DNA from: Pseudogracilibacillus auburnensis
GTDB lineage: Bacteria > Bacillota > Bacilli > Bacillales > Amphibacillaceae
Direction of reading: 5' to 3'
Assembly (NCBI RefSeq): GCF_003201975.1
Contig: NZ_QJJQ01000013.1
Location: 1-64,000, forward strand
Length of the DNA stretch: 64,000 bases
In this document: in pieces, positions 45,960-54,573 of the stretch
Numbering within the stretch: position 1 is the stretch's first letter
How the letters are laid out: each line of letters starts with the position of its first letter
Notes under the pieces: model-generated
The model's database searches: none
What the model was told of the DNA's origin: nothing
Seen by the model: the letters and a program-made list of their open reading frames with translations, nothing else
Program-made: the position numbers and the translations under genes

Positions 45960-46961
45960 TTAATACAGACTTTTTAGTCCTTGCCAACGGTTGCTAAAAT
46001 AAATAATTCCCGCTGAAAGCAAACAAGTACCAAATAAGACGATCATAAAATAAAGAACTGAATTTAGATGAAAAACACGATAAAAAACGATTAAAAACAA
46101 GCCATGTGATACATAAACAAGTAAGCTAAATGGGCGCAAATAGGCAAAATACTTCTGATCACGCAATTCCCATTGTTGTAACAATTTAAATAAAAAATAA
46201 ATTGTCGGAACAAGCATGAACCACATCCCACTCCCTTTCGTAAACACTAAATGATGCACTCGATATGCCTCCATCGTAAGTAAAGCGAGGGAAAGGAAAA
46301 ATAACCCGATATTTTGTCGTTGTGACAATGTGAATGGGTGCTTAGAGATGAAAATTCCTAGGCTAACGAAGAAAGCCCCAAAAAACAATCCATTTCTCGT
46401 CGTTAAAAAGATACGATGATAGAGGGATAACCATTCATTCGTTTGCCAGAGATCATAATACGATTGAAAAAGTGTTCCAATAATGAACAAAATAAGCGTG
46501 ATAAATAGAACCGTTTGCGGCTTGAATAATTTAAATAAGATATAGGAAAAGGCAAGTGCAAACATAAGACCAGTGAGATACCAAAGTGTGTAATAACTTC
46601 CTTCAAAAATCGACTTTTGTAAAAACGATAGCCAATAATGCCATGGATCACCGCTTCTAACCCATAATAAAATTTGGAGTGGCAAATATATGAGTAGCCA
46701 AACCATATAAATCGTTAGCAATTTTTTTAAGACTGGGAATAAAACATAAAGATCACTCCCTAGCGCTGTATCCACACTCAACTTTTTTCCAAAAAAGAAT
46801 CCTGAGACAACAAAGAAAAAAGGTACTGCTAGACGAGCAATAACGGAAACTAAAAAATAGTTCCCATTAGCGGAATATGTCATGAGTGGATCGGTATGGA
46901 CACAGACTACTAGAAATGCTGCAATAACCCGGGCAACATCGATCCCATTATAATACTTCAT
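45960..46961 (-). CDS. Acyltransferase-3-family membrane protein resembling the VanT membrane domain
   Basis: 333 residues with about ten membrane helices. The opening GIDVARVIAAFLVVCVHTDP and the blocks ARLAVPFFFVVSGFFFG, YTLWYLTGLM and TTRNGLFFGAFFVSLGI resemble the membrane half of VanT serine racemases from VanC/E/G-type clusters, which is thought to bring in L-Ser. The racemase half is absent here but is supplied by the preceding gene, which overlaps by 14 bp. Last gene of the operon. The transported or modified substrate is unknown. A plain O-acetyltransferase is the alternative. Confidence 0.75.
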   Translation of the reverse strand: MKYYNGIDVARVIAAFLVVCVHTDPLMTYSANGNYFLVSVIARLAVPFFFVVSGFFFGKKLSVDTALGSDLYVLFPVLKKLLTIYMVWLLIYLPLQILLWVRSGDPWHYWLSFLQKSIFEGSYYTLWYLTGLMFALAFSYILFKLFKPQTVLFITLILFIIGTLFQSYYDLWQTNEWLSLYHRIFLTTRNGLFFGAFFVSLGIFISKHPFTLSQRQNIGLFFLSLALLTMEAYRVHHLVFTKGSGMWFMLVPTIYFLFKLLQQWELRDQKYFAYLRPFSLLVYVSHGLFLIVFYRVFHLNSVLYFMIVLFGTCLLSAGIIYFSNRWQGLKSLY

Positions 46962-48033
46962 GAAAGACTACCTGATCAATATAATTAGAAGCCATTCCAG
47001 AAAGAACACTAGCATATGTGTTTAGATGAAATGTAATCATATCCCCGACTGCAAAATGCTCACCACTGTCAGTAACATCAACGATAAGATGATCACTGCT
47101 CGCCCCTTCGACCGTAATCGTCTTATCTATTGCGACAAGCCCACTAATGTCGATATCTTGTCTACCAATTGCTAAAATTGCCCTTTTTCTAATCCCTTTA
47201 TCTATAGGTGAAATAGGCTTTCCAAATGCATTCATATAGGCTATTTCCCCTTGTGGTAGAGATGGCTTTTCCTGTAATTCAATAATCTCCGCTTGTAAAC
47301 GAATAGCATGTGCTTCCCATCCGTCAATCCTCTTTCCATAAGCAAGTTCCGTTCCTAGAAAGATAGCTTGATTGATTCGTACATTGTTTAGACCTCGAGG
47401 AATAGCTCTTTCGTATAGTAAATGTAAGCAACTCGAGTTCCCCCCTGATACGATCGGTAGCTCTATAGAAAAATCGGTACGAAGCTTCTCTGCCATTTTC
47501 GTAATAATTCCGTAATTTTCCTCTGTCGGAATCACACCTCCGAAACAGGTTAAGTTTGTTCCTATTCCAGCTAAATAAACCCCATTTAATTGTAAAATTT
47601 GCTTTACTACTGCATATATTTTCTCTGTTTCTTCAAACCAAAGACCTTCCCTTAGATCCCCAACATCCATCATTAAAATAACTTTATGCGTCTTTCCTTG
47701 GGATATGGCCGCTGCCGAAAGTGCCTTAATGACGGTGATTTCAGAATTCAAGCTATAATCAGCATATTGAACTACTTCCTGAACTTCACTTAGTTTAGGA
47801 GAACGCAGAAGCATTTTTTCTACTGGTAACGAATGAATGTTGATTAAGTTTTCAATCCGGGAATCGGCCAAATAATCGACACCAGCTTCAATTAGGGTTT
47901 GAGCAACATCCATATTGCCACAAACCCCTTTCGTTATACCCGTTACCGTAATATTTTGCTCTTTCGCTTTTCGCACTAGTTCACGCGTATTATTCCTTAT
48001 TTTATTCAAATCCATTTGTAATGTCGGCTTCAT
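46948..48033 (-). CDS. Ornithine/alanine racemase-family PLP enzyme
   Basis: 361 residues, fold-type III. PLP lysine is K35 in GITKGVCGN. The MMDVGDLREGLW, SGGNSSCLHLL, GASSDHLIVDVTD and LSGMASNYI blocks match the ornithine racemase/YhfX branch rather than classical Alr. It overlaps murF by four bases and the membrane-protein gene by 14 bp. Probable role: supply a D-amino acid (D-Ala, D-Ser or another) for the ligase of the same operon. Specificity cannot be told from the sequence. Confidence 0.82.
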   Translation of the reverse strand: MKPTLQMDLNKIRNNTRELVRKAKEQNITVTGITKGVCGNMDVAQTLIEAGVDYLADSRIENLINIHSLPVEKMLLRSPKLSEVQEVVQYADYSLNSEITVIKALSAAAISQGKTHKVILMMDVGDLREGLWFEETEKIYAVVKQILQLNGVYLAGIGTNLTCFGGVIPTEENYGIITKMAEKLRTDFSIELPIVSGGNSSCLHLLYERAIPRGLNNVRINQAIFLGTELAYGKRIDGWEAHAIRLQAEIIELQEKPSLPQGEIAYMNAFGKPISPIDKGIRKRAILAIGRQDIDISGLVAIDKTITVEGASSDHLIVDVTDSGEHFAVGDMITFHLNTYASVLSGMASNYIDQVVFHEVL

Positions 48034-49406
48034 TTCATTAACCTCTTCTCAATCGCTTCTACTACTTTATCAAACTGAAGGGAGCGTGATGCTTTCAGTA
48101 AAATGGTACACGGCTCTTTTGCCAATACAATGATCGTTTCAATTAATTTTTCTTCCTCTAGAAAAAAGTCCGCTTGAGGTGATGTATCTCTTTCTTGGAT
48201 CGAAGTAATTGTATGAAAGGTTAAATCTCCAGATCCTAAAACCATATCAATATTTGCTTCTGCTATATAAGTGCCGATCTGTTTATGAAGGGCAACAGCT
48301 TGTTCCCCCAGATCAACCATATCACCCATCACAAATATTTTTCTTTTTCTATTTGGCAATGATTCTAACGTCTGAATAGCCGCTTTTACACTTTCGGGAT
48401 TTGATTTATACGTATCATTAATTATTGTCACGGAACCGAACCTTTTCACTTCATTTCGCTGTGTAGTTAATTGAACTTGTCGAAAGCCCGTTTGAATATC
48501 TGCTTCGGATAGATGTAAAAGGTGAGCAACTTGCATCACAGCTAAACAATTAATTGCTTGATGACGTCCGATTAACGATAATGCAAACATACTATTACTA
48601 TTTGATGCCGTAAACTGGAGGGAACTTTCCCCCTGATGGAAAGATGTTAGATACAATTGATTCGAGCTTTTCTCTCCAAAAGTAAGTTGCTTACATGAAT
48701 GACGTTTTGTCTCCTTCAGAAGTAAATCATCATCCCCATTCACAACTAACACACCATCCTTTTTTAAGCCAGTGACAATTTCACACTTGGCCTGTGCAAT
48801 ATTTTCAAGTGTCCCCATTGTCTCCAAATGGGCGCTTCCAATATTCATAATCATCGCTATATCTGGCTTTACCATGTCACTTAAAAAAGCAATTTCTAAG
48901 AGATGATCCATCCCCATCTCAATAACAGCCATTTCTACATCCTCATCCAGTGACAATAAGGTAAGCGGAACACCAATATGATTATTATAATTTCCGATCG
49001 TCTTCTTTGTTTTAAACCGCGTACTTAACACTTGGTGCAAAATATCCTTTGTCGAAGTTTTCCCATTACTACCAGTAATTCCGATAAACGTTGCTTGTTT
49101 CAATTGATTTCGGTAGCTAGCAGCTAGTTGCTGTAAGGCGATTAATGTATCTTCCACAAATATGGTGGGGATGTCTTGTGGGGGATTCGGTTGATCTTTT
49201 TTCCAAAGGGTTGCAACTGCCCCATTTTGAATCGCTCCATTTATGTAATCATGTCCGTTACTATTAGGCCCAATGATTGGTATATACAGATTCCCTTGTA
49301 CAACCGTCCTTGAATCAATTGACACACCGTGAATTTGCACATTTTCCCCGATCCACTTCGCGCCTGCGATCATCGATTCAATTTTTCGAAGCTGTCGAGT
49401 AATCAC
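48030..49406 (-). CDS. murF: MurF-type UDP-MurNAc-tripeptide:D-dipeptide ligase
   Basis: 458 residues with the three Mur-ligase domains: substrate-binding (about 1-100, VSIDSRT), ATP-binding (P-loop G111-S-N-G-K-T-S117, GNYNNHIGVPLTLL, IEMGMDH) and C-terminal (NDTYKSNPESVKAAI). In common MurF the last motif is Y-N-A-N-P; here it is Y-K-S-N-P. It joins a D-Ala-D-X dipeptide to the tripeptide precursor. Starts at GTG with AGGAGGG and overlaps the ligase gene by four bases. Probably an accessory copy devoted to this operon. Confidence 0.87.
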   Translation of the reverse strand: MITRQLRKIESMIAGAKWIGENVQIHGVSIDSRTVVQGNLYIPIIGPNSNGHDYINGAIQNGAVATLWKKDQPNPPQDIPTIFVEDTLIALQQLAASYRNQLKQATFIGITGSNGKTSTKDILHQVLSTRFKTKKTIGNYNNHIGVPLTLLSLDEDVEMAVIEMGMDHLLEIAFLSDMVKPDIAMIMNIGSAHLETMGTLENIAQAKCEIVTGLKKDGVLVVNGDDDLLLKETKRHSCKQLTFGEKSSNQLYLTSFHQGESSLQFTASNSNSMFALSLIGRHQAINCLAVMQVAHLLHLSEADIQTGFRQVQLTTQRNEVKRFGSVTIINDTYKSNPESVKAAIQTLESLPNRKRKIFVMGDMVDLGEQAVALHKQIGTYIAEANIDMVLGSGDLTFHTITSIQERDTSPQADFFLEEEKLIETIIVLAKEPCTILLKASRSLQFDKVVEAIEKRLMK

Positions 49407-50482
49407 ACGCTTACCCTCCTATATTGTAATGTATTACGATTTTCATATGCTTGGAAACCGAGCTTAATCAGTCGATCAAGTAGTTCAGAGTAGCTCAGCC
49501 CTTCTGTTTTCTCAATTAATACTGGAAACATACTATACGTTGTAAAACCTGGCAATGTATTCACTTCATTCAGATATATCTTTTGCTCGTCCGTTATAAA
49601 AAAGTCAATCCGCATGAGACCAGTCCCACCTAATGCTGTATAAGCTTGTTTTGCATAATCGCAAATCTGTTCATATGTTTCCGTATGGATTAGCGCTGGA
49701 ATTTGTGGAGTTAAATTTTCATCTAAATATTTATCTTCATAATCGAAAAATTGCTGTTCCCGTTTCCATTCTCCTGCAAGTGAACAAGTCAGCTGATGGT
49801 TATTTCCAGTGACTCCGATAATTACTTCCTTCCCGACAATTTCTTTTTCAATTAAAATCTTATCATCATACAAAAAAGCTTCCCCAATTGCTCGTTCGAG
49901 TTCTAGCTTATTCTGGCAATAACTAATTCCGACACTCGATCCCATATTCGCTGGCTTCACATAGCACGGAAAATGAATCTTTGATTTTATGAGATTCAAA
50001 TAATACTCTTCGCGATGCAAAAATAGCTCCTTTGTAAAGTAAATATAAGGTGTTTGCGGAATATCATTTGTGGCAAATAGTTGCTTTGACATGACTTTAT
50101 CCATGCCAACCGCGGCTGCATTAACCCCATTTCCAACGTATGGTAGATCAAGCATCTCCAACATCCCTTGTAGTTTTCCGTCTTCCCCAAAAGTTCCGTG
50201 TAAGACAGGAAAAATGATGCTATTTGAATCAAAACTGTTTTGAAAAAATTGATGGATAGAAGCACGTACTTCCAATTCCGTTTCTTTCATGATTTGTTCT
50301 CTTTCTAGCCGTTTGCTTCCTACTTGAAAAGGTTTATTCCATTTGCCATCCTCTGTAATATAAACAGCGAACACATCATATAGTTGCTTGTTTAGTTCAT
50401 TTAATACATTTAATGCCGAGTCAATGGACACTTGATGTTCTGCGGATTTCCCACCATATAACACATAAACTTGCTTTTTCAT
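49403..50482 (-). CDS. D-Ala-D-Ala/D-Ala-D-X ligase (ATP-grasp)
   Basis: About 359 residues. Ddl motifs: GGKSAEHQVS near the N-terminus, HGTFGEDGKLQG, KPANMGSSVGI, LMRIDFF and NEVNTLPGFTTYSMFP. The omega loop reads QFFDYEDKY; the Lys-Tyr pair fits D-Ala or D-Ser as second residue rather than D-lactate (Leuconostoc-type ligases have Lys-Phe), while the FFDY form recalls VanC/G-type ligases. The start is the second ATG (50482), since the first overlaps the RBS. First gene of the operon with murF, racemase and membrane protein; the upstream region carries the GTCAY operator. Confidence 0.87.
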   Translation of the reverse strand: MKKQVYVLYGGKSAEHQVSIDSALNVLNELNKQLYDVFAVYITEDGKWNKPFQVGSKRLEREQIMKETELEVRASIHQFFQNSFDSNSIIFPVLHGTFGEDGKLQGMLEMLDLPYVGNGVNAAAVGMDKVMSKQLFATNDIPQTPYIYFTKELFLHREEYYLNLIKSKIHFPCYVKPANMGSSVGISYCQNKLELERAIGEAFLYDDKILIEKEIVGKEVIIGVTGNNHQLTCSLAGEWKREQQFFDYEDKYLDENLTPQIPALIHTETYEQICDYAKQAYTALGGTGLMRIDFFITDEQKIYLNEVNTLPGFTTYSMFPVLIEKTEGLSYSELLDRLIKLGFQAYENRNTLQYRRVSV

Positions 50483-50647
50483 TTTCATTCCTCCTCGTTA
50501 TATTTTTATACTTTGCTAATTTATTCCTCATTGTAAGATAGAAAAGTTTAGACAGCAGAAAGAAATGGTAAATATTTTTTAAAGATTATTTGCTTCCAGT
50601 GTTTTTTATTGATTATGTTTATTACGTTCTAGCTTATCTAAATAAAG

Positions 50648-50685
50648 TGACTTTCGCGTGACTTATAAGTGACGGAATTGTCATT
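50648..50685 (-). promoter_or_regulatory. Four-part 11-bp-spaced operator upstream of the D-Ala-D-X operon (copy B)
   Basis: On the minus strand ATGAC, GTCAC, GTCAC and GTCAC follow with 6-bp spacers, the same order and spacing as at 43985-44022. Both copies are followed by a similar TTTA...AGATAA stretch. The ligase start is 166 bp downstream; the response-regulator gene at 50903 lies divergently and might share the site. Confidence 0.75.
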
Positions 50686-50902
50686 TAATACCGTTTTAGG
50701 AACAAAAGAATAGTGGAAGAAAGAGAATGCGGTTATAAACAGCGTGACTGGAGAAGAGACTTAGCTATTTTCGCACATACATTTTATCCACAAGTTATAT
50801 TTAAAAGCATGGACTCAACTCATACCTTAATATTTTTCAAAGTTTTACTTGAAGAATATGATAAGATGGAAATAAATCATTCGTTTAATAAGGTGATATG
50901 AA

Positions 50903-51586
50903 ATGGATAAAGAGGTACATATTTTAGTTATGGAAGATGATGAAGATATTAATAACTTGCTTTGTCAAATTGTTCAAGATAGTGGTTACAACCCACAACC
51001 TGCATTTTCTGGAACGGAAGGACTTCTTTATTTTGAACAAAAAGAGTGGGATATGGTGCTACTTGACCTAATGATTCCAGGTATGACTGGGGAGGTAGTC
51101 CTTCAAAAAGTGAGGGAAAAATCAGATGTCGCCATCATTATTATTTCTGCTAAAGAAGAACAATTAACAAAAGTAGACTTGCTTCGTAATGGAGCCGATG
51201 ATTATATAACAAAGCCATTTGATAATGGCGAAGTGGCTGCACGTATCGATGTTCTCCTCAGAAGATATAAACGAACCCCACCTACTTCCACGCTTACATT
51301 TAAAGATATAGTCATGGATACAAATGCGAAAAGTCTAACTGTAAACAATACGGAAGTTATCCTTACTGCACGTGAATACAAAATGATGAAACTATTTTTA
51401 TCAACCCCTAAAAAAATGTTTACGAAAGAAAATATTTTTGAAAGTGTGTGGGGGGAGGAATACTACGGTGATGAAAACACAGTAAATGTTCATATGAGCC
51501 ATTTAAGAAGTAAACTTTCAGAAGCAAATCCACATGAAGAATACATCGAAACAATTTGGGGGATGGGATACCGACTTAAAACTTAA
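50903..51586 (+). CDS. OmpR/PhoB-family response regulator
   Basis: 227 residues: receiver domain (phospho-acceptor Asp in MVLLDLMIPGMTG, Lys in DYITKPF) and winged helix (about 130-225, NTVNVHMSHLRSKL). The RBS AAGGTGAT precedes the ATG. It heads a plus-strand operon: regulator, ABC ATPase, ABC permease, kinase. The tandem repeat at 51581-51602, at its own stop codon and before the ATPase gene, is the probable binding site. Confidence 0.92.
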   Translation: MDKEVHILVMEDDEDINNLLCQIVQDSGYNPQPAFSGTEGLLYFEQKEWDMVLLDLMIPGMTGEVVLQKVREKSDVAIIIISAKEEQLTKVDLLRNGADDYITKPFDNGEVAARIDVLLRRYKRTPPTSTLTFKDIVMDTNAKSLTVNNTEVILTAREYKMMKLFLSTPKKMFTKENIFESVWGEEYYGDENTVNVHMSHLRSKLSEANPHEEYIETIWGMGYRLKT

Positions 51587-51602
51587 GAATTACTTAAGAA
51601 TT
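51581..51602 (+). promoter_or_regulatory. Perfect 11-bp tandem repeat before the ABC exporter genes
   Basis: ACTTAAGAATT occurs twice without a gap; the first copy includes the regulator's stop codon. A TATGAT -10 lies at about 51618. An 11-bp period is one helical turn, as expected for an OmpR-type dimer site overlapping the -35. Confidence 0.7.
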
Positions 51603-51665
51603 TATTTATCTTTCATTATGATTTGTACGCCATACTTAACATAGAACAAAAAAGGAGGTATGGCA

Positions 51666-52583
51666 GTGAGTGAATATGTCTTACAAACAGTCAACCTGAC
51701 AAAAAAATATAAAGGCATTGATGTCGTAAAAAAGGTGAATATGCAAGTTAAAAAAGGGGAAATCTATGGATTTATTGGTCTAAATGGGGCAGGTAAATCA
51801 ACGTTGATTCGTCTTGTCGCAGGATTAACTTACCCTACAGAAGGCCATCTTGAATTATTTGGAGAGAACCAATCAAAAGAACTAATACACGTACGCCAAC
51901 AACTAGGAACTTTAATTGAAAATCCCGCATTATTCCCCAACATGACAGCTGAACAAAATTTAGAAGTGATCCGACTACAAAGAGGGATCCCAGGTAAGGA
52001 ATGTATAAAAAAGGTCTTGTCACGGGTTGGGTTAGAAAATACAGGGAAGAAGAAGGCTAAATCATTTTCATTAGGAATGAAACAAAGACTAGGGATTGCC
52101 ATTGCAATGTTACATGAGCCAGAACTTCTTATACTAGATGAACCGATCAATGGATTGGATCCGATGGGTGTCGTAGAAATTCGTGAACTTTTAAAACAAC
52201 TAAATGAAGACCATGGTGTTACTATTATTATATCAAGTCATATTTTAAGTGAAGTTCATCAGCTCGCAACAAATTACGGATTCATTCATAAAGGTGAATT
52301 AATTGAGCAAATAACGGCAAATCAGTTAAATGAAGCATGTAAAGCACATCTATTGTTAAAAGTGAATGATGCAAATCAGGCAATTATTACATTGGAGCAA
52401 AAGCTTAACACGGAAAATTATGAAGTGATGCCTGATGGTGCGATTAAATTATTTAGTCATCTTGAAAACAGTACGCTCGTCACTCGTGTTCTTACAGAGA
52501 GTGGACTTGATATTGAACAAATTTCTCCACAAGGCGATACTTTGGAAGGCTATTTTACTAGCTTAGTAAAGGAGGTATCCTAA
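51666..52583 (+). CDS. BcrA-type ABC exporter ATPase
   Basis: About 305 residues with Walker A GLNGAGKSTLIRL, signature FSLGMKQRLGIA, Walker B LLILDEPINGLDP and switch ISSHILSEVH, plus the C-terminal extension of BcrA/antibiotic-type ATPases. The start is placed at GTG 51666, seven bases after AAAGGAGG; the ATG at 51660 is too close to that RBS. With the permease it should expel or shield against a peptide or cell-wall antibiotic. Confidence 0.9.
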   Translation: MSEYVLQTVNLTKKYKGIDVVKKVNMQVKKGEIYGFIGLNGAGKSTLIRLVAGLTYPTEGHLELFGENQSKELIHVRQQLGTLIENPALFPNMTAEQNLEVIRLQRGIPGKECIKKVLSRVGLENTGKKKAKSFSLGMKQRLGIAIAMLHEPELLILDEPINGLDPMGVVEIRELLKQLNEDHGVTIIISSHILSEVHQLATNYGFIHKGELIEQITANQLNEACKAHLLLKVNDANQAIITLEQKLNTENYEVMPDGAIKLFSHLENSTLVTRVLTESGLDIEQISPQGDTLEGYFTSLVKEVS

Positions 52584-52584
52584 A

Positions 52585-53415
52585 ATGAGTAACCTCCTCC
52601 GCGTAGAATTTTATAAACTAATCCGTACTAAAGTGTTATGGATTTTACTGATTATTAGTGCGCTGTTTAGTTTCATGCTTGTATCCCTTTTTTATATGGA
52701 AGGGCAAGGAACACTTGAAAAAATTGAAGAATTCAGTGACAATATTACAGTTGAAAAAATGGAAACAGATCCAAATGAAGAAGATATTCCTCATAGTGGT
52801 GTCAATATTTTTATGGTCTCTGCTCTTTCTGGTGATGTCTTTATAAATATATTATTCATTTGTATTATCGGTGCTTTCTTTATTACCAATGAGTATTCAT
52901 CAGGAACGATAAAGAATCTTGTTTCCGCTGGTTATTCAAGGAATCAAATTTATATATCTAAATTAATCGTTTATTCTATGATTTCCATCGTCCTCACTTT
53001 ATCTTTTGCGATTTTCATGGGGTTATTTGGAACCATGTATTTTGGCTTTGGAGAATTCCCCCCGATAGAAGATGTAATGAGGCTAGTAAAAGTACTATTG
53101 CTCCTTTGTTTGTATGTCACTTCATTTGTCTCTATCGCCATGTTATTTGTCATCATCGCTAGGGGAACAGGAATGGCGCTGTTACTATCATTTGGATTTT
53201 ATCTGATCATCGGCTCTGGTTTAAAGTTTTTAAGTTTTCAATTTACACTTTTTGAGAAAATAAGTAAGTACTCCGTATATTCGCTTTATCCGTTAATCGG
53301 CGAGAGCGATTTAGGTAGTAAAGATTTATTTCAATTTATCAATGTGCCTTTTATAACAATCCTCATTTTTATTTTTATTGGGATAAGTTATTTTAAAAAG
53401 CAAGATATTACGTAA
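52585..53415 (+). CDS. ABC-2 type permease of the antibiotic-type exporter
   Basis: 276 residues with six membrane helices and a long outside loop after the first (about 40-70). It starts directly after the ATPase with RBS AAAGGAGG inside that gene's end. The NEYSSGTIKNLVSAGYSR motif is typical of ABC-2 bacitracin/lantibiotic permeases. Works with the preceding ATPase. Confidence 0.88.
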   Translation: MSNLLRVEFYKLIRTKVLWILLIISALFSFMLVSLFYMEGQGTLEKIEEFSDNITVEKMETDPNEEDIPHSGVNIFMVSALSGDVFINILFICIIGAFFITNEYSSGTIKNLVSAGYSRNQIYISKLIVYSMISIVLTLSFAIFMGLFGTMYFGFGEFPPIEDVMRLVKVLLLLCLYVTSFVSIAMLFVIIARGTGMALLLSFGFYLIIGSGLKFLSFQFTLFEKISKYSVYSLYPLIGESDLGSKDLFQFINVPFITILIFIFIGISYFKKQDIT

Positions 53416-53445
53416 TACATGAATTTATTGGAAAGGATGAAGAAA

Positions 53446-54354
53446 ATGGTCTATTTACTGTTAACGATTTTATGTACAATTTTGATCATTTTCTTTTTCC
53501 ATCTCTTACAAACTAGAAGACAAATAAAACAGTTATCCTTCCAGCTTCAACGTTACAACCGCGAAGAAACGTCAATGAAAGTGAACTTGTCTACCGCTAA
53601 CAAATCCCTTGAAGATTTGGCTATTATCATTAATGAGACGATTGATAAGAAGACAGAATCTGAAGTAATTTCAAATCAGATGCAAAAGGAATTAAAGCGA
53701 GCTGTTGCGAGCATGTCACATGATTTACGCACGCCACTTACTTCCATTATTGGTTATCTTCAATTAATAAACGATAAAAATATTTCTGAGGAACAGCGGG
53801 AGGAATATCTTCATATTGTGCTAAAACGTACCTCCCGTTTACATACGCTTATCGACAACTTTTTCTCTTTATCTACTGTCGATTCAGAAGAATATTTATT
53901 ACAACCTAAAAAAACGTTGCTGAATACATTGCTTCAAGAAATACTTTTATCGTATTATGATGAGTTTACAACAGCAGGGAAAGAACCGACTATTCATATA
54001 GTAGAGGAAAATCTGTTCGTTTTAATTGATGAAACCGCCTTTAAACGAATTGTTGAAAATGTACTATTAAATGCCATTCAACATTCGAACGGAAATATAA
54101 CAATCGAATTAAAGAAAGAAGACCATTGCGTTTTGTTTGAAGTAACAAATACGATAAAGCCGGATGATACTCCAGACATTAAGCATATTTTTGATCGCTT
54201 TTATACTACAGATCGAGCGCGTAATCATGGAAATGGTTTAGGTCTTTCCATTGTCCAACGTTTAATGAATAAAACGAATGGCCAGGTGAAAGCAGAAATA
54301 AACAAAGATGAATTTAACATTGTTTGTACATGGCATTTGTATCAACAAGTATGA
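53446..54354 (+). CDS. Sensor histidine kinase
   Basis: About 302 residues: a single N-terminal membrane helix (about 1-20), coiled linker, H-box VASMSHDLRTPLTSIIGYL and ATPase domain (LLNAIQHSNG, GNGLGLSIVQRLM). With almost no outside part, the kinase probably senses through its ABC transporter partner or inside the cell. ATG 53446 has AAAGGATG upstream; an earlier ATG (53419) lacks an RBS. It is the partner of the regulator at 50903. Confidence 0.88.
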   Translation: MVYLLLTILCTILIIFFFHLLQTRRQIKQLSFQLQRYNREETSMKVNLSTANKSLEDLAIIINETIDKKTESEVISNQMQKELKRAVASMSHDLRTPLTSIIGYLQLINDKNISEEQREEYLHIVLKRTSRLHTLIDNFFSLSTVDSEEYLLQPKKTLLNTLLQEILLSYYDEFTTAGKEPTIHIVEENLFVLIDETAFKRIVENVLLNAIQHSNGNITIELKKEDHCVLFEVTNTIKPDDTPDIKHIFDRFYTTDRARNHGNGLGLSIVQRLMNKTNGQVKAEINKDEFNIVCTWHLYQQV

Positions 54355-54573
54355 ATGTGGGAGAATGATTAGTAAATTTCCCATACTATTCTTGTGTTCG
54401 GTATACCATAATTACCGCTTTGACAAATGGCCTGATTTTTAAGAGAGGCTTTTTTTATAAAGGCTATTCACTTTAACACCGAATAATAGACACAACAGCA
54501 TGGTAACAGGAATGAAAACTAAGAATCGCCATATCACCTTGGAGATGTATCATACCATTGAAAAGAATACATC

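Noticed and set aside
50713-50901. A 62-codon plus-strand frame before the response regulator
   Set aside because: No RBS, no family, lies in the promoter region.
45960-54354. A complete Van glycopeptide-resistance operon
   Set aside because: No VanX, VanY or VanXY peptidase and no VanH dehydrogenase is present. The two kinases are of the transporter-linked type, not VanS-like with a large sensor loop. Only ligase, racemase and the VanT-like membrane part recall Van clusters.
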